A stretch of DNA of 64,000 bases from contig NZ_VYQE01000004.1 in NCBI RefSeq assembly GCF_008710275.1, positions 248,001-312,000 on the forward strand, written 5' to 3'. The position numbers and the translations under genes are program-made. Shown here piece by piece: positions 32,646 through 41,393 of the stretch. The stretch is from Histidinibacterium aquaticum. Its GTDB lineage: Bacteria; Pseudomonadota; Alphaproteobacteria; Rhodobacterales; Rhodobacteraceae. The notes beneath the pieces are model-generated. The model had not been told where the DNA came from. It saw only the letters and a list, made by a program, of their open reading frames with translations, and ran no database searches. Within the stretch, counting starts at the first letter, position 1. Every line of letters begins with the position of its first letter.

Positions 32646-33860
32646 ATGGATTTCGACGCGCTCTTCACCACCCAGCTCGACGCTCTCAAGGCCGAGGGCA
32701 ACTACCGCTACTTCGCCGAGCTCGAGCGCAAGTGCGGCAAGTTCCCGAAGGCGGCGAACCACGGCGAGGACGGTGTGCGCGACGTGACCGTCTGGTGCTC
32801 GAACGACTACCTCGGCATGGGCCAGCACCCGAAGGTGATCGCCGCGATGACCGAGGCGGTGCAGCGCTGCGGCACCGGGGCCGGGGGCACGCGCAACATC
32901 TCGGGCACGAACCACGACCACCTCCTGCTGGAGGCCGAACTCGCGGACCTGCACGGCAAGGAGGCGGCGCTGCTCTTCACCTCGGGCTACGTCTCGAACT
33001 GGGCCGCGCTCTCGACCCTCGGCTCGCGCCTGCCGGACTGCGTGATCCTCTCGGACGCGGGCAACCATGCCAGCATGATCGAGGGCATCCGCCACTCCCG
33101 CGCGCAGAAGGTGATCTGGAAGCACAACGACGTGGCCGATCTCGAGGCCAAGCTCGCGGCGCTCCCCGCGAACGCGCCCAAGATCGTCGCCTTCGAGAGC
33201 GTCTATTCCATGGACGGCGACGTCGCCCCGATCCGGGAGATCGTCGAGGTGGCCGAGCGCTACGGCGCGATGACATACCTCGACGAGGTGCACGCCGTGG
33301 GCCTCTACGGCCCCCGCGGCGGTGGCATCTCCGAACGTGAGGGGATCGCCGACCGCATCACCCTGATCGAGGGGACGCTGGGCAAGGCCTTCGGCGTCGT
33401 CGGCGGCTACATCACCGGCTCGGCCGCGCTCTGCGACTTCATCCGCTCTTTCGCCAGCGGCTTCATCTTCACCACGGCCCTGCCGCCCGCCGTCGCCGCG
33501 GCGGCCCGGGCCTCGATCCGGCACCTCAAGGAGAGCGGCGACGAGCGCCGGCGCCACCAGGCGCAGGTCGCCCGGCTGCGCGCCGAGCTCGACCGGGCCG
33601 GGATCCCGCATATGCGGAACGAGAGCCACATCGTGCCGGTGATGATCAAGGACCCGGTCAAGACGCGGATGCTCGCCGACTACCTCATGGAGGAATGGGG
33701 CATCTACGTGCAGCCGATCAACTACCCCACGGTCCCGAAGGGCACCGAGAGGCTGCGTTTCACGCCTTCGCCGCTCCACACCGACGCCGAAATCGACCGG
33801 CTCGTCGTCGCGCTGAGCCATCTGTGGAAGCAGTGTGCGCTGGCCCATGCCGTCGCGTGA
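32646..33860 (+). CDS. hemA: 5-aminolevulinate synthase
   Basis: 404 residues. Condenses glycine with succinyl-CoA (C4 pathway), the first step for haem and bacteriochlorophyll. Seen: [40 protein letters not shown] and the PLP lysine in [13 protein letters not shown]. Tight linkage behind puhE ties precursor supply to complex assembly. Many relatives have a second ALAS gene (hemT) elsewhere. Confidence 0.97.
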   Translation: MDFDALFTTQLDALKAEGNYRYFAELERKCGKFPKAANHGEDGVRDVTVWCSNDYLGMGQHPKVIAAMTEAVQRCGTGAGGTRNISGTNHDHLLLEAELADLHGKEAALLFTSGYVSNWAALSTLGSRLPDCVILSDAGNHASMIEGIRHSRAQKVIWKHNDVADLEAKLAALPANAPKIVAFESVYSMDGDVAPIREIVEVAERYGAMTYLDEVHAVGLYGPRGGGISEREGIADRITLIEGTLGKAFGVVGGYITGSAALCDFIRSFASGFIFTTALPPAVAAAARASIRHLKESGDERRRHQAQVARLRAELDRAGIPHMRNESHIVPVMIKDPVKTRMLADYLMEEWGIYVQPINYPTVPKGTERLRFTPSPLHTDAEIDRLVVALSHLWKQCALAHAVA

Positions 33861-33948
33861 CGCCCGCTCTTTACGCAACCCGTGAATGCCCTACCATCGC
33901 ACCCCGACTGGGGAGTCGCGTTCAAGATCCAACGGAGGAAGGACGACT

Positions 33949-34437
33949 ATGAAGACCATGACATTTGCCGCCGCCCTCGGCCTGCTGGCCGCACCGGCCC
34001 TCGCCCAGGACGGCCCCGCCGGCGACGCTTCGGCGGGCCAGGAAATCTTCGACCGCAACTGTGTCGCCTGCCACGTCGTCGTCGACGACTCCGGCGAAAC
34101 GCTCGCGGGCCGCAACGCCCAGACCGGGCCGAACCTCTACGGTGTGGCCGGACGGCAGGTCGCCTCGATTGAGGACTTCCGCTATTCCGACAGCCTGGCC
34201 CAGGTCGGCGCCGAGGACGGCCTCGACATGGAGTGGAACGAGGAGCACTTCGTCGCCTACGTTCAGGACCCCACCGGTTGGCTGCGCGAGGTGCTGGACG
34301 ACCGCCGCGCCCGCGGCAAGATGGCGTTCCAGCTGCGCTCCGAGGAAGACGCGCAGAACGTCTACGCCTACCTGCACTCGCTGGCCCCGCCGGAAGAGGG
34401 CGAGATGGCCGAAGAAGGTGAGGGCGAAGGCAGCTGA
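33949..34437 (+). CDS. cycA: Cytochrome c2
   Basis: 162 residues. Soluble periplasmic carrier from the bc1 complex to the reaction centre. Seen: signal peptide of about 20 residues ending in ALA, haem motif CVACH at 38-42, and a C-terminal Met in GKMAF (M125) as the sixth ligand. An acidic tail of about 20 residues (EEGEMAEEGEGEG) extends past the cytochrome fold, which is longer than in R. sphaeroides. Strong ggagg before the ATG; 88-nt gap from hemA. Confidence 0.93.
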   Translation: MKTMTFAAALGLLAAPALAQDGPAGDASAGQEIFDRNCVACHVVVDDSGETLAGRNAQTGPNLYGVAGRQVASIEDFRYSDSLAQVGAEDGLDMEWNEEHFVAYVQDPTGWLREVLDDRRARGKMAFQLRSEEDAQNVYAYLHSLAPPEEGEMAEEGEGEGS

Positions 34438-34464
34438 TCCAGCGCCCGACCTGACTATCCGAGG

Positions 34465-34492
34465 GGGCCGTCCGCCAGGGCGGCCCTTCTCG
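34465..34492 (+). terminator. Terminator after cycA
   Basis: GGGCCG (34465-34470) pairs with CGGCCC (34481-34486), followed by ttctcgttt. It closes the superoperon. From here to 34663 I see no other feature except the likely DMT promoter. Confidence 0.7.
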
Positions 34493-34663
34493 TTTCGGCG
34501 CATGCCCGATCGCCGCGCGCGCCGCTTGACCTCCACGGTGACCCCGGCGTACCCGGCCCTCGATGGTCCGTGATGGCGTCACGGTCCGGATCGCCGCATT
34601 TCCGTCCTGCACGCCCGGACGCCCCCGCGACCGCGAGGGGACAGATCGTCACGAGGTGATGCC

Positions 34664-35611
34664 ATGAGCCAGCCCACCGATACCCGCCCCGTTTCGGCGC
34701 TCGCCGCGAACGCGGGGCTGATCTGCATGATCGTCGCCATGCTGCTGCTGCCGGTGGGCGATACCTTCGCCAAGGCCCTCACCGGCGCCATCGGTCCGGT
34801 CGAGGTCACCATGTGGCGGTTGCTGGCCCAGGCGGTCTGCCTCGTCCTCGTAGGGCTTCTCCTGCGGCACCGGCTCCAGGGCCCGATGTTCTCGCCGGTG
34901 GTGGCCCTTTCGGGCGGGCTCATCATGATCACGCTCACCAGCCTGATCGGTGCCTTCGCGGTCATGCCCATCGCGACGGCCATCGCCATCTTCTTCGCCG
35001 AGCCGCTGATCCTTACGTTGCTCGCCGTGCCCCTGCTGGGCGAGCGGATCGGTCCGAGGAGGCTTGTCGCCGTCGGCGTCGGGCTCTTTGGCGCAATGGT
35101 GGTGATCCGGCCCGGCTTCTCGACCTACGGCTGGGCGACGCTGCTGCCCCTGCTGGCCGCGACGACCTATGCGCTGAACATGATCGTGCTGCGCTACGCC
35201 AGCCGCGAGCGGTCGGGCCTGACGATCCAGTGCGGCGCAACGCTCTACGCCGCGGGTGGCATGGTGGTCGTCGTGGCGGCCTGCGGCGCGCTGGGCCTGA
35301 TCGAGGTCACGCCGCTGAACCGTCCCGCCTGGACCTGGGGCGCGATCGCCGGGGCCGGCGTCTTTGCCGCGGCGAGCTTCGTACTCATCGCCGAGGCCTT
35401 CCGCCGGGCCGAGGCCGGGCTGCTCGCGCCTTTCCAGTACCTGGAGATCCTCGGCGCGACGGCGCTTGGCTACTTCGTGTTCGGAGACTTTCCGGACCTG
35501 CTGACCTGGGTCGGTATCGCCATCATCCTGGCATCGGGGCTCTACGTCTTCCACCGCGAGCGGCAGCCGGGCGCAGATCGCCCCCCGCGCCGGCGACGCG
35601 GGGGGCGTTAA
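34664..35611 (+). CDS. EamA/DMT-family transporter
   Basis: 315 residues with ten hydrophobic helices in two EamA repeats (about 15-140 and 155-300). Drug/metabolite transporter superfamily; members move amino acids, nucleobases and other metabolites. Seen: GDTFAKALTGAIGPVEVTMWRLLAQA in TM1-2, FFAEPLILTLLAVPLLGERIG at the end of repeat one, and FQYLEILGATALGYFVFGDFPD in repeat two, the usual EamA pattern. Substrate not predictable. Its TAA stop lies inside the GTTAAC of repeat element copy 2. Confidence 0.85.
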   Translation: MSQPTDTRPVSALAANAGLICMIVAMLLLPVGDTFAKALTGAIGPVEVTMWRLLAQAVCLVLVGLLLRHRLQGPMFSPVVALSGGLIMITLTSLIGAFAVMPIATAIAIFFAEPLILTLLAVPLLGERIGPRRLVAVGVGLFGAMVVIRPGFSTYGWATLLPLLAATTYALNMIVLRYASRERSGLTIQCGATLYAAGGMVVVVAACGALGLIEVTPLNRPAWTWGAIAGAGVFAAASFVLIAEAFRRAEAGLLAPFQYLEILGATALGYFVFGDFPDLLTWVGIAIILASGLYVFHRERQPGADRPPRRRRGGR

Positions 35612-35666
35612 CTCTTTTAGCGTTCCATTTCAGGGACATGACCCCACGTCCAAATTTGGACGGTCC
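35605..35666 (-). repeat. Extragenic palindrome element, copy 2 (after msrA)
   Basis: On the minus strand, 4 nt after the msrA stop: a perfect 16-bp palindrome CGTCCAAATTTGGACG (35662-35647), then GGGGTCATGTCCCTGA, an A-run and GTTAAC (35612-35607). Centre-to-centre distance is 45 bp. It fills the whole gap between two convergent genes. Confidence 0.75.
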
Positions 35667-36347
35667 TCACGCCTGCGAGGGCAGGAAGGGCGCGTCGTCG
35701 CCCCAGAGCTCCCGGATGCGCTCGTCGCGGCGGCAGGCCTCGCGGTAGAAATCATAGGCGTTGGCCTTCGACTTCGGGCCCCGCCGGGTGAGGATGATCT
35801 CGTCCTTCTTGTAGTAGTCCTGGTGGTACTCGTCGACGAGGTAGAAGGGCGCTTCGTCGTAGATCGGGGTGACGATCTCCTGGCCGAGTTCCTCCTCGGC
35901 CGCCGCCTTCGCCGCCTCGGCGATCTCGCGTTCCTCCGCGTCGTCGACCCAGATGCCGGTACGATAGCTCGGGCCGCGGTCGCAGAACTGGCCGCCGTCG
36001 TCGGTGGGGTCGATGGAGCGGAAGAACAGGTCGTAGAGCTGTCGGCGATCGACCACGTCGGGGTCGAACGGGATTTCGACCGCCTCGTAATGGCCGGTGC
36101 CTCCGCCGGTCACCTGCCGGTAGGTCGGGTTCTCCACGTCGCCGCCCGTGAAGCCGGAGACGACGTCGCCGACGCCCTCGACCTTCTCAAAATCGGCCTC
36201 GACGCACCAGAAACAGCCGCCCGCCACGGTGATCGTCGCCGGGTACTGCTCGTCCTGGGCGCGGGCCTTGTCCGCATTCAGCCAGCTGCCCGCCGCGATT
36301 CCCGCGATCAGAAGGCCGCTCTTCAGACAGGATTTCATCGTCGCCAT
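35667..36347 (-). CDS. msrA: Peptide-methionine (S)-S-oxide reductase, exported
   Basis: 226 residues. Reduces S-form methionine sulfoxide in oxidised proteins. Seen: catalytic GGCFWCVEADFEKVEGV and the downstream GHYEAVEIPFDP and YHQDYYKK segments. The N-terminus (about 1-30, ending in ADKARAQ) is a signal peptide, so this copy acts in the periplasm. Start ATG at 36347 has ggagg 7 nt upstream; a second ATG three codons in is possible. Confidence 0.93.
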   Translation of the reverse strand: MATMKSCLKSGLLIAGIAAGSWLNADKARAQDEQYPATITVAGGCFWCVEADFEKVEGVGDVVSGFTGGDVENPTYRQVTGGGTGHYEAVEIPFDPDVVDRRQLYDLFFRSIDPTDDGGQFCDRGPSYRTGIWVDDAEEREIAEAAKAAAEEELGQEIVTPIYDEAPFYLVDEYHQDYYKKDEIILTRRGPKSKANAYDFYREACRRDERIRELWGDDAPFLPSQA

Positions 36348-36410
36348 GGGCTATCCTCCTTGCTTGCCGGAACGGTGTGCCCAAGACACGGGTCCGTCCA
36401 GTCACCCGGG

Positions 36411-36422
36411 CGTGACGTCACG
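36411..36422. promoter_or_regulatory. 12-bp palindrome between divergent msrA and aminotransferase genes
   Basis: CGTGACGTCACG is a perfect palindrome in the 123-nt divergent promoter region, 64 nt from the msrA start and 49 nt from the aminotransferase start. It could be an operator; no regulator is known for it. Confidence 0.35.
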
Positions 36423-36470
36423 GGCGTTTTACTCCTTGGAACAATCGGATCGCCCCCGTAGCGTTCCGCC

Positions 36471-37367
36471 ATGACAGAGGTAAGCACCCACGCCAGCGTC
36501 GAGGATGTCCGGAACGAGCAGGTTCTCGTCTGGGTCAACGGCGTGCTGAAGCCGCGGCCCGAGGCGGTCGTCAACGTCTACGATTCCGGCTTCATGCTGG
36601 GCGACGGCATCTGGGAGGGGCTGCGCCTCTACGACGGGCGCTGGGCCTTCATGGACGACCACCTCGACCGCCTGTTCGAGGCGGCGAAGGCCATCGACCT
36701 CGAGTTGCCGCTCGACCGCGAGGGGATCGCCGACGCGCTGGAAGAGACCCGCGCCGCGAACGGGATGGAGACCGACGCCCATGCCCGCCTGATGGTAACG
36801 CGCGGGATCAAGCACCGGCCGTTCCAGCACCCGTCGCTATCGCGCCAGGGGCCGACGATGGTCATCATCATGGAGCATTCGACCCCGTCGATCCCGCGCC
36901 CTATCCGGCTGGCGACGGTGCCGCACCAGCGTGGCCTGCCGATGACGCAGGACCCGAAGCTCAACTCGCATTCCAAGCTGAACTGCATCCTCGCCTGCAT
37001 CGCCGCCGAGAAGGCCGGGGCCGACGAAGCACTGATGCTCGACGTGCATGGCTTTGTGAACACCACCAACGCCTGCAATTTCTTCATCGTCCGCAAGGGC
37101 GAGGTTTGGACCTCTACCGGCGACTACTGCATGAACGGGATAACGCGGCGGAAGGTGATCGACCTCTGCCGTGCGAACGGCATCCCGGTCTTCGAGAGGA
37201 ACTTCTCGCTGGTGGACACCTACTCTGCCGAGGAGGCCTTCCTCACCGGGACTTTCGGAGCGCAGACCCCGGTGGGCGAGATCGACGGGCGGCGTATCGG
37301 CGAGGGCCGCCTCGGCCCGGTGACGGAGCGGATCCGGGGACTCTACAAGGAGCTGATCGCGGCATGA
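36471..37367 (+). CDS. Class IV aminotransferase (branched-chain/D-amino acid type)
   Basis: 298 residues. PLP fold-type IV transaminase. Seen: YDSGFMLGDGIWEGLRLYDG near residue 38, PLP-lysine K169 in LNSHSKLNCI, and TTNACNFFIV and GITRRKVIDLC in the C-terminal half. Family members include branched-chain aminotransferase, D-alanine aminotransferase and aminodeoxychorismate lyase; the pattern is nearest the first. Its stop overlaps the start of the sulfotransferase-like gene by 4 nt, so they are made together. Confidence 0.82.
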   Translation: MTEVSTHASVEDVRNEQVLVWVNGVLKPRPEAVVNVYDSGFMLGDGIWEGLRLYDGRWAFMDDHLDRLFEAAKAIDLELPLDREGIADALEETRAANGMETDAHARLMVTRGIKHRPFQHPSLSRQGPTMVIIMEHSTPSIPRPIRLATVPHQRGLPMTQDPKLNSHSKLNCILACIAAEKAGADEALMLDVHGFVNTTNACNFFIVRKGEVWTSTGDYCMNGITRRKVIDLCRANGIPVFERNFSLVDTYSAEEAFLTGTFGAQTPVGEIDGRRIGEGRLGPVTERIRGLYKELIAA

Positions 37368-38062
37368 AGATCGCCTGCTGGTCCGGCCCGCGGAACCTCT
37401 CGACCGCGATGATGTACGCCTTCGCGGCCCGCGGCGACTGCGCCGTCTGGGACGAGCCATTCTATGCGCCCTACCTCGTGCGGACGGGCCGCGCCGACCC
37501 GATGCGGGACGAGATCATCGCGAGCCACGAGACCGACCCGAACCTCGTCGGCGCAATGTGCGGCGGCTCGATCCCCGAGGGAAAAAGCCACTACTACATG
37601 AAGCATATGGCCCTCCACATGCTGCCGGACTTCCCGCTGGACTGGGCCGAGAGCTGCACGCATGTTCACCTCCTGCGCCACCCCGCGCGGGTGATCGCAA
37701 GCTACTCGGACAAGCGGGACGAGGTGACGGCCGACGACATCGGCTTCCACCAGCAGGCCGAGATCTTCGACAAGGTCGGAGGAGTCGTCGTCGACAGCGC
37801 CGACATTCGCGCCGATCCGGGCGCCACGCTGCGGCGGCTCTGCGAGGCGATCGGGCTGGACTACCGGCCGGAGATGCTGCGCTGGCCCGAGGGCGGTCAC
37901 CGGTCCGACGGCGTCTGGGCGGCGCACTGGTACGAGGCGATCCACCGCAGCACCGGCTTTGCCGGCGCCGAGGGCGACCTGCCGGAGCTCACCGGACGCG
38001 ACGCGGCCTTGGCCGAAGAGGCCATGCCGCACTACGAAAAACTGCTCTCCCTCAAGATCTGA
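37364..38062 (+). CDS. Sulfotransferase-family protein
   Basis: 232 residues. Seen: an N-terminal P-loop-like phosphosulfate-binding motif SGPRNLSTAMMYAF (residues 7-20), and LRHPARVIASYSDKRDE around residue 103, which resembles the 3'-phosphate binding motif. Residues WCH/E for typical catalysis cannot be confirmed. The tight coupling to the class IV aminotransferase (ATGA overlap) suggests the two act on one small amino metabolite. Could instead bind nucleotide without sulfur transfer. Confidence 0.7.
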   Translation: MKIACWSGPRNLSTAMMYAFAARGDCAVWDEPFYAPYLVRTGRADPMRDEIIASHETDPNLVGAMCGGSIPEGKSHYYMKHMALHMLPDFPLDWAESCTHVHLLRHPARVIASYSDKRDEVTADDIGFHQQAEIFDKVGGVVVDSADIRADPGATLRRLCEAIGLDYRPEMLRWPEGGHRSDGVWAAHWYEAIHRSTGFAGAEGDLPELTGRDAALAEEAMPHYEKLLSLKI

Positions 38063-38167
38063 CGCTCGAAGAAAAAATGCTGCAGGCCCCGAAACTCTTC
38101 CGGGCTGCTCTCCGTGTCTTGAACCGACGCCTCGAAATCGGGGCGCGGTAACATGGAGATATGAACA

Positions 38168-38587
38168 ATGCTTCGCACTTTTCTGACCGTCGGCCTCTAT
38201 GCCACCTCCGCCACCATCGCGCTTGCCGCGGGACACGAGGAGATGGCTCCTGCCGTGACCGCCAGCGACCAGGACGTCTCGGGCGGCACCGTGACCGCCG
38301 AGTCGATCACCGCCGCTGAGAATGGCTGGCTGGTCGTGCACCGCACCGACGAGGAAATGGCCCCGGGCCCTGTCGTGGGTTACGCCCCGCTCAAGATGGG
38401 CGAGAACATGGACGTCAGCGCCATCCTTCAGGAAGACGTCGCCTCGGGCGATATGCTGATGCTCATGGTCCACTCCGAGGCCGGCGGCAACGAGACGGGT
38501 GTCTTCGAGTACACGCTCGGCGCGACCGAGGACGGCCCGATCCGCATCGAGGACGAACTGGTGATGACCACGATCACCGCCCAGTAA
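38168..38587 (+). CDS. Secreted DUF7282-like protein
   Basis: 139 residues. Signal peptide of about 21 residues (ends ALAA). The mature part is acidic and contains GYAPLKMGENMDVSAIL and GVFEYTLGATEDGPIRIEDEL, a single beta-rich domain of the DUF7282 type. Function unknown. Start chosen at 38168, with ggagata upstream. It stands alone, 105 nt after the sulfotransferase gene and convergent with argG. Confidence 0.72.
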   Translation: MLRTFLTVGLYATSATIALAAGHEEMAPAVTASDQDVSGGTVTAESITAAENGWLVVHRTDEEMAPGPVVGYAPLKMGENMDVSAILQEDVASGDMLMLMVHSEAGGNETGVFEYTLGATEDGPIRIEDELVMTTITAQ

Positions 38588-38677
38588 GTCAGGAATCCGG
38601 CTCGCGCGTCTGTCAGTTCCGCGCGGGTCGGTTCACGGGGAACCGGTCGCTGAATCCCTCGTCGGCCGGTTCTTCGC

Positions 38678-38743
38678 GACCGGGGCCATACCTGTCCCCG
38701 GTCACCCGCTCCCGGGCGGAGTCCATCGCCCGTACCGGGAGCG
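38678..38743 (-). terminator. Two hairpins after argG
   Basis: Minus strand: CGCTCCCGG/CCGGGAGCG (38743-38735 with 38715-38707) starts right after the argG stop, then GACCGGGG/CCCCGGTC (38703-38696 with 38685-38678). No T-run follows, so they may stabilise the mRNA end or be Rho-linked. Confidence 0.5.
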
Positions 38744-39967
38744 TCACTTGATCCGCTTGTTCCGCGCGGCGAGCAGCTTCAGCCGAAGGGCGTTCAGCTG
38801 GATGAAGCCGGCGGCGTCCTTCTGGTCGTATGCGCCGAGGTCGTCCTCGAAGGTGACGTGCGCCTCGGAATAGAGCGAGTTCTCCGACCAGCGGGCGACG
38901 GTGCGGGCCGACCCCTTGTACAGCTTCAGCCGGACGGTGCCCGAGACGGGCTCCTGGCTCTTGTCGATCGCCGCCTGGAGCATCTCGCGCTCGGGCGAGA
39001 ACCAGAAGCCGTTGTAGATGAGCTCCGCGTAGCGGGGCATCAGCGAGTCCTTGAGGTGCCCCGAGCCGCTGTCGAGGGTGATCTGCTCGATCCCGCGGTG
39101 CGCCTCGATCAGGATCGTACCGCCGGGCGTCTCGTAGATGCCGCGGGACTTCATGCCGACGAAACGGTTCTCGACGAGGTCGAGCCGGCCGATGCCGTGC
39201 AGCTTGCCCAGTTCGTTGAGCTTGGTGAGGATCGTGGCCGGCGACATGGCCTCGCCGTCGATTGCGACGGCGTCGCCCTTCTCGAAGGTGATCTCGACCA
39301 TCTCCGGCGTATCGGGCGCCGTCTCGGGGTCGTCGGTGCGCTGGTAGACGTAGTCGGGGGCCTCCTGGCCCGGGTCTTCCAGCACCTTGCCCTCGGACGA
39401 GGTGTGCAGGAGGTTCGCATCGACCGAGAAGGGCGCCTCGCCCCGCTTGTCCTTGGCGATCGGGATCTGGTTCTTTTCGGCAAACTCCAGGAGCTTCGTC
39501 CGCGAGGTCAGGTCCCACTCGCGCCAGGGCGCGATGACCTTGATCTCGGGGTCGAGCGCATAGGCGGCGAGTTCGAACCGGACCTGGTCGTTGCCCTTGC
39601 CGGTTGCGCCGTGGGAGACGGCGTCGGCGCCGGTCCCGGCCGCGATCTCGACCAGACGCTTGGAGATCAGCGGGCGCGCGATGGAGGTGCCCAGCAGGTA
39701 CAGCCCCTCGTAGAGCGCATTCGCGCGGAACATCGGAAAGACGAAGTCGCGCACGAACTCCTCTCGGAGGTCCTCAATGTAGATGTTCTCGGGCTTGATA
39801 CCGAGCATCTCCGCCTTCTTGCGGGCGGGATCGAGCTCTTCTCCCTGGCCGAGATCGGCGGTGAAGGTCACGACCTCGCAGCCGTATTCGGTCTGGAGCC
39901 ACTTGAGGATGATCGAGGTGTCCAGGCCGCCGGAATAGGCGAGGACGACTTTCTTCGGCGCGGGCAT
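38744..39967 (-). CDS. argG: Argininosuccinate synthase
   Basis: 407 residues. Joins citrulline and aspartate with ATP in arginine synthesis. Seen: the ATP pyrophosphatase P-loop [15 protein letters not shown] at residues 7-21, [17 protein letters not shown], and [18 protein letters not shown] near the C-terminus. Start ATG at 39967 matches the family N-terminus [14 protein letters not shown]; the frame stays open upstream but that part does not resemble ArgG. Confidence 0.96.
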   Translation of the reverse strand: MPAPKKVVLAYSGGLDTSIILKWLQTEYGCEVVTFTADLGQGEELDPARKKAEMLGIKPENIYIEDLREEFVRDFVFPMFRANALYEGLYLLGTSIARPLISKRLVEIAAGTGADAVSHGATGKGNDQVRFELAAYALDPEIKVIAPWREWDLTSRTKLLEFAEKNQIPIAKDKRGEAPFSVDANLLHTSSEGKVLEDPGQEAPDYVYQRTDDPETAPDTPEMVEITFEKGDAVAIDGEAMSPATILTKLNELGKLHGIGRLDLVENRFVGMKSRGIYETPGGTILIEAHRGIEQITLDSGSGHLKDSLMPRYAELIYNGFWFSPEREMLQAAIDKSQEPVSGTVRLKLYKGSARTVARWSENSLYSEAHVTFEDDLGAYDQKDAAGFIQLNALRLKLLAARNKRIK

Positions 39968-40088
39968 GGGTTCTCCGTCTTCTGACGGAGGCAGGGGGTA
40001 GCGGGAAACGCCCCTGACGGCAAGCTGGCGCCTTGACCGCTGACGGGGCGCGGGCCACGGTCCCGGCGACCCGGACAAGGAGACGGCG

Positions 40089-40895
40089 ATGGCGGTCCAG
40101 ATCCTCAGGCACGCGATCCTGATGGTGCTCAACAACCTCGGCGACGCGCTGAAGGCCACGCTGGCGCCGCTGGTCGCTGGAGCGGTCGCCGTGATGCTGC
40201 TCTTCGCCGTACTGGGAATCGACGTCGAGGCGCTTTCCGCGCTCTCCGGTCCCGGGGGCGACCCCCTGGCGCAGGAAGACCTGCCGCCCGAGGCATTGCA
40301 GAACGTCGGGTCGCTGATGATCTTCCTGCTTCTGGCGGCGCTGATCTCGATCCTCTGTTTCAGCTGGGCCGCCGTGGTGTGGCATCGATTCATCCTGCTC
40401 GAGGAATATCCCCCCGCGCTTCCCAGCCCGTCCGGGAAACCGGTCGGCGCCTATCTATGGCGGTCGCTCCTGGTGGCGATCCTGCTCATTGTCGTGATGA
40501 TCCCGGTTTCGCTGATCGGCGGGCTGCTGCTGGGGCCCCTGCTGGCCGGTTCGCCGGTTCTCGCCACCGCCGTCTTCAGCACCGTCTTCGGCGTGCTCGC
40601 GAGCTACCTCTGGCTGCGCTGGGCGATGGTCCTGCCGGCAGTGGCCGTCGGCCGGGGCCTGACGATCCGCGATAGCTGGAAGGCGACAGGGCGGCTCGGG
40701 TCGACGATCCTGGGCGTGAGCGTGCTCACGATCCTGCTGAACCTCGTCCTTGGGCTCCTTGCCGTACCCTTTGGCGCCTCGTTCGTGGCCCTGCTGGTCA
40801 ACATCGTCGTCAGCTGGTTCACCGCGCTGGTGGGTCTGTCGATCCTCACGACCCTCTACGGCCACCTGATCGAAGATCGGCCCCTGGTCGAATAG
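40089..40895 (+). CDS. Integral membrane protein of unknown function
   Basis: 268 residues with about six hydrophobic helices, partly in long pairs (about 20-45, 75-98, 118-165, 175-195, 210-250). I do not recognise a family motif; [11 protein letters not shown] between helices looks like a conserved cytoplasmic loop, as in membrane proteins related to YciC or the glycerophosphodiesterase membrane domain. gacaaggagacggcg precedes the ATG. Its 3' end overlaps the convergent NUDIX gene by 40 nt. Confidence 0.65.
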   Translation: MAVQILRHAILMVLNNLGDALKATLAPLVAGAVAVMLLFAVLGIDVEALSALSGPGGDPLAQEDLPPEALQNVGSLMIFLLLAALISILCFSWAAVVWHRFILLEEYPPALPSPSGKPVGAYLWRSLLVAILLIVVMIPVSLIGGLLLGPLLAGSPVLATAVFSTVFGVLASYLWLRWAMVLPAVAVGRGLTIRDSWKATGRLGSTILGVSVLTILLNLVLGLLAVPFGASFVALLVNIVVSWFTALVGLSILTTLYGHLIEDRPLVE

Positions 40896-41323
40896 AGGCG
40901 CTTCAGCGCCTCCCGCTCGCCGTCGTTGGCGACGGCTTCCAGTGCTTCCTCCGGCGTGAGCCAGAGCGCGGTATGTCCCGGTTCGGTCGGCGGCCCGAGA
41001 CGGCGGACGGGGACGGCCACGTAAAGGTGGGCGATCTTCTCGGCCCACTTGTCGTATTCCGGCATGTAGGCGAAGCGGCGATAGGCTCCGATCCGGCGCG
41101 GCCGGGCGATCAGCCAGCCGGTCTCCTCGTAGACCTCCCGGTGCAACGCGCGGACAGGTCCTTCGCCCGGGTCGATCCCGCCGCCGGGGCACTGGAACTC
41201 GGGTTCCGGTTCGGCCTGGAAGGTGACCAGCAACTTGCCGCCGCGCGGCAGGATCGCGTAGGCCCCCGGGCGCGGGCGGTAGCGGATGCCGGGGCGGACC
41301 GGTTCGCCGTAGCGGGGGATCAT
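40856..41323 (-). CDS. NUDIX hydrolase
   Basis: 155 residues. Seen: the NUDIX box GGGIDPGEGPVRALHREVYEETGW, complete with REVYEE. Preceded by YRPRPGAYAILPRGGKLLV as first strand. NUDIX enzymes cleave nucleoside diphosphate-linked substrates; the particular substrate is unknown. The last 13 codons lie antisense to the end of the membrane-protein gene, a real convergent overlap. Confidence 0.82.
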   Translation of the reverse strand: MIPRYGEPVRPGIRYRPRPGAYAILPRGGKLLVTFQAEPEPEFQCPGGGIDPGEGPVRALHREVYEETGWLIARPRRIGAYRRFAYMPEYDKWAEKIAHLYVAVPVRRLGPPTEPGHTALWLTPEEALEAVANDGEREALKRLYSTRGRSSIRWP

Positions 41324-41393
41324 GGGGTTTCACCTTGCGTTGCCGCGATTATATGGACGCGGTATGCCAAGCCCCGACAAGATGGGAAAGACC

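Noticed and set aside
38613-38726. Possible 37-residue peptide downstream of argG
   Set aside because: No ribosome site, and the bases form the argG 3' hairpins, which explain the sequence better.
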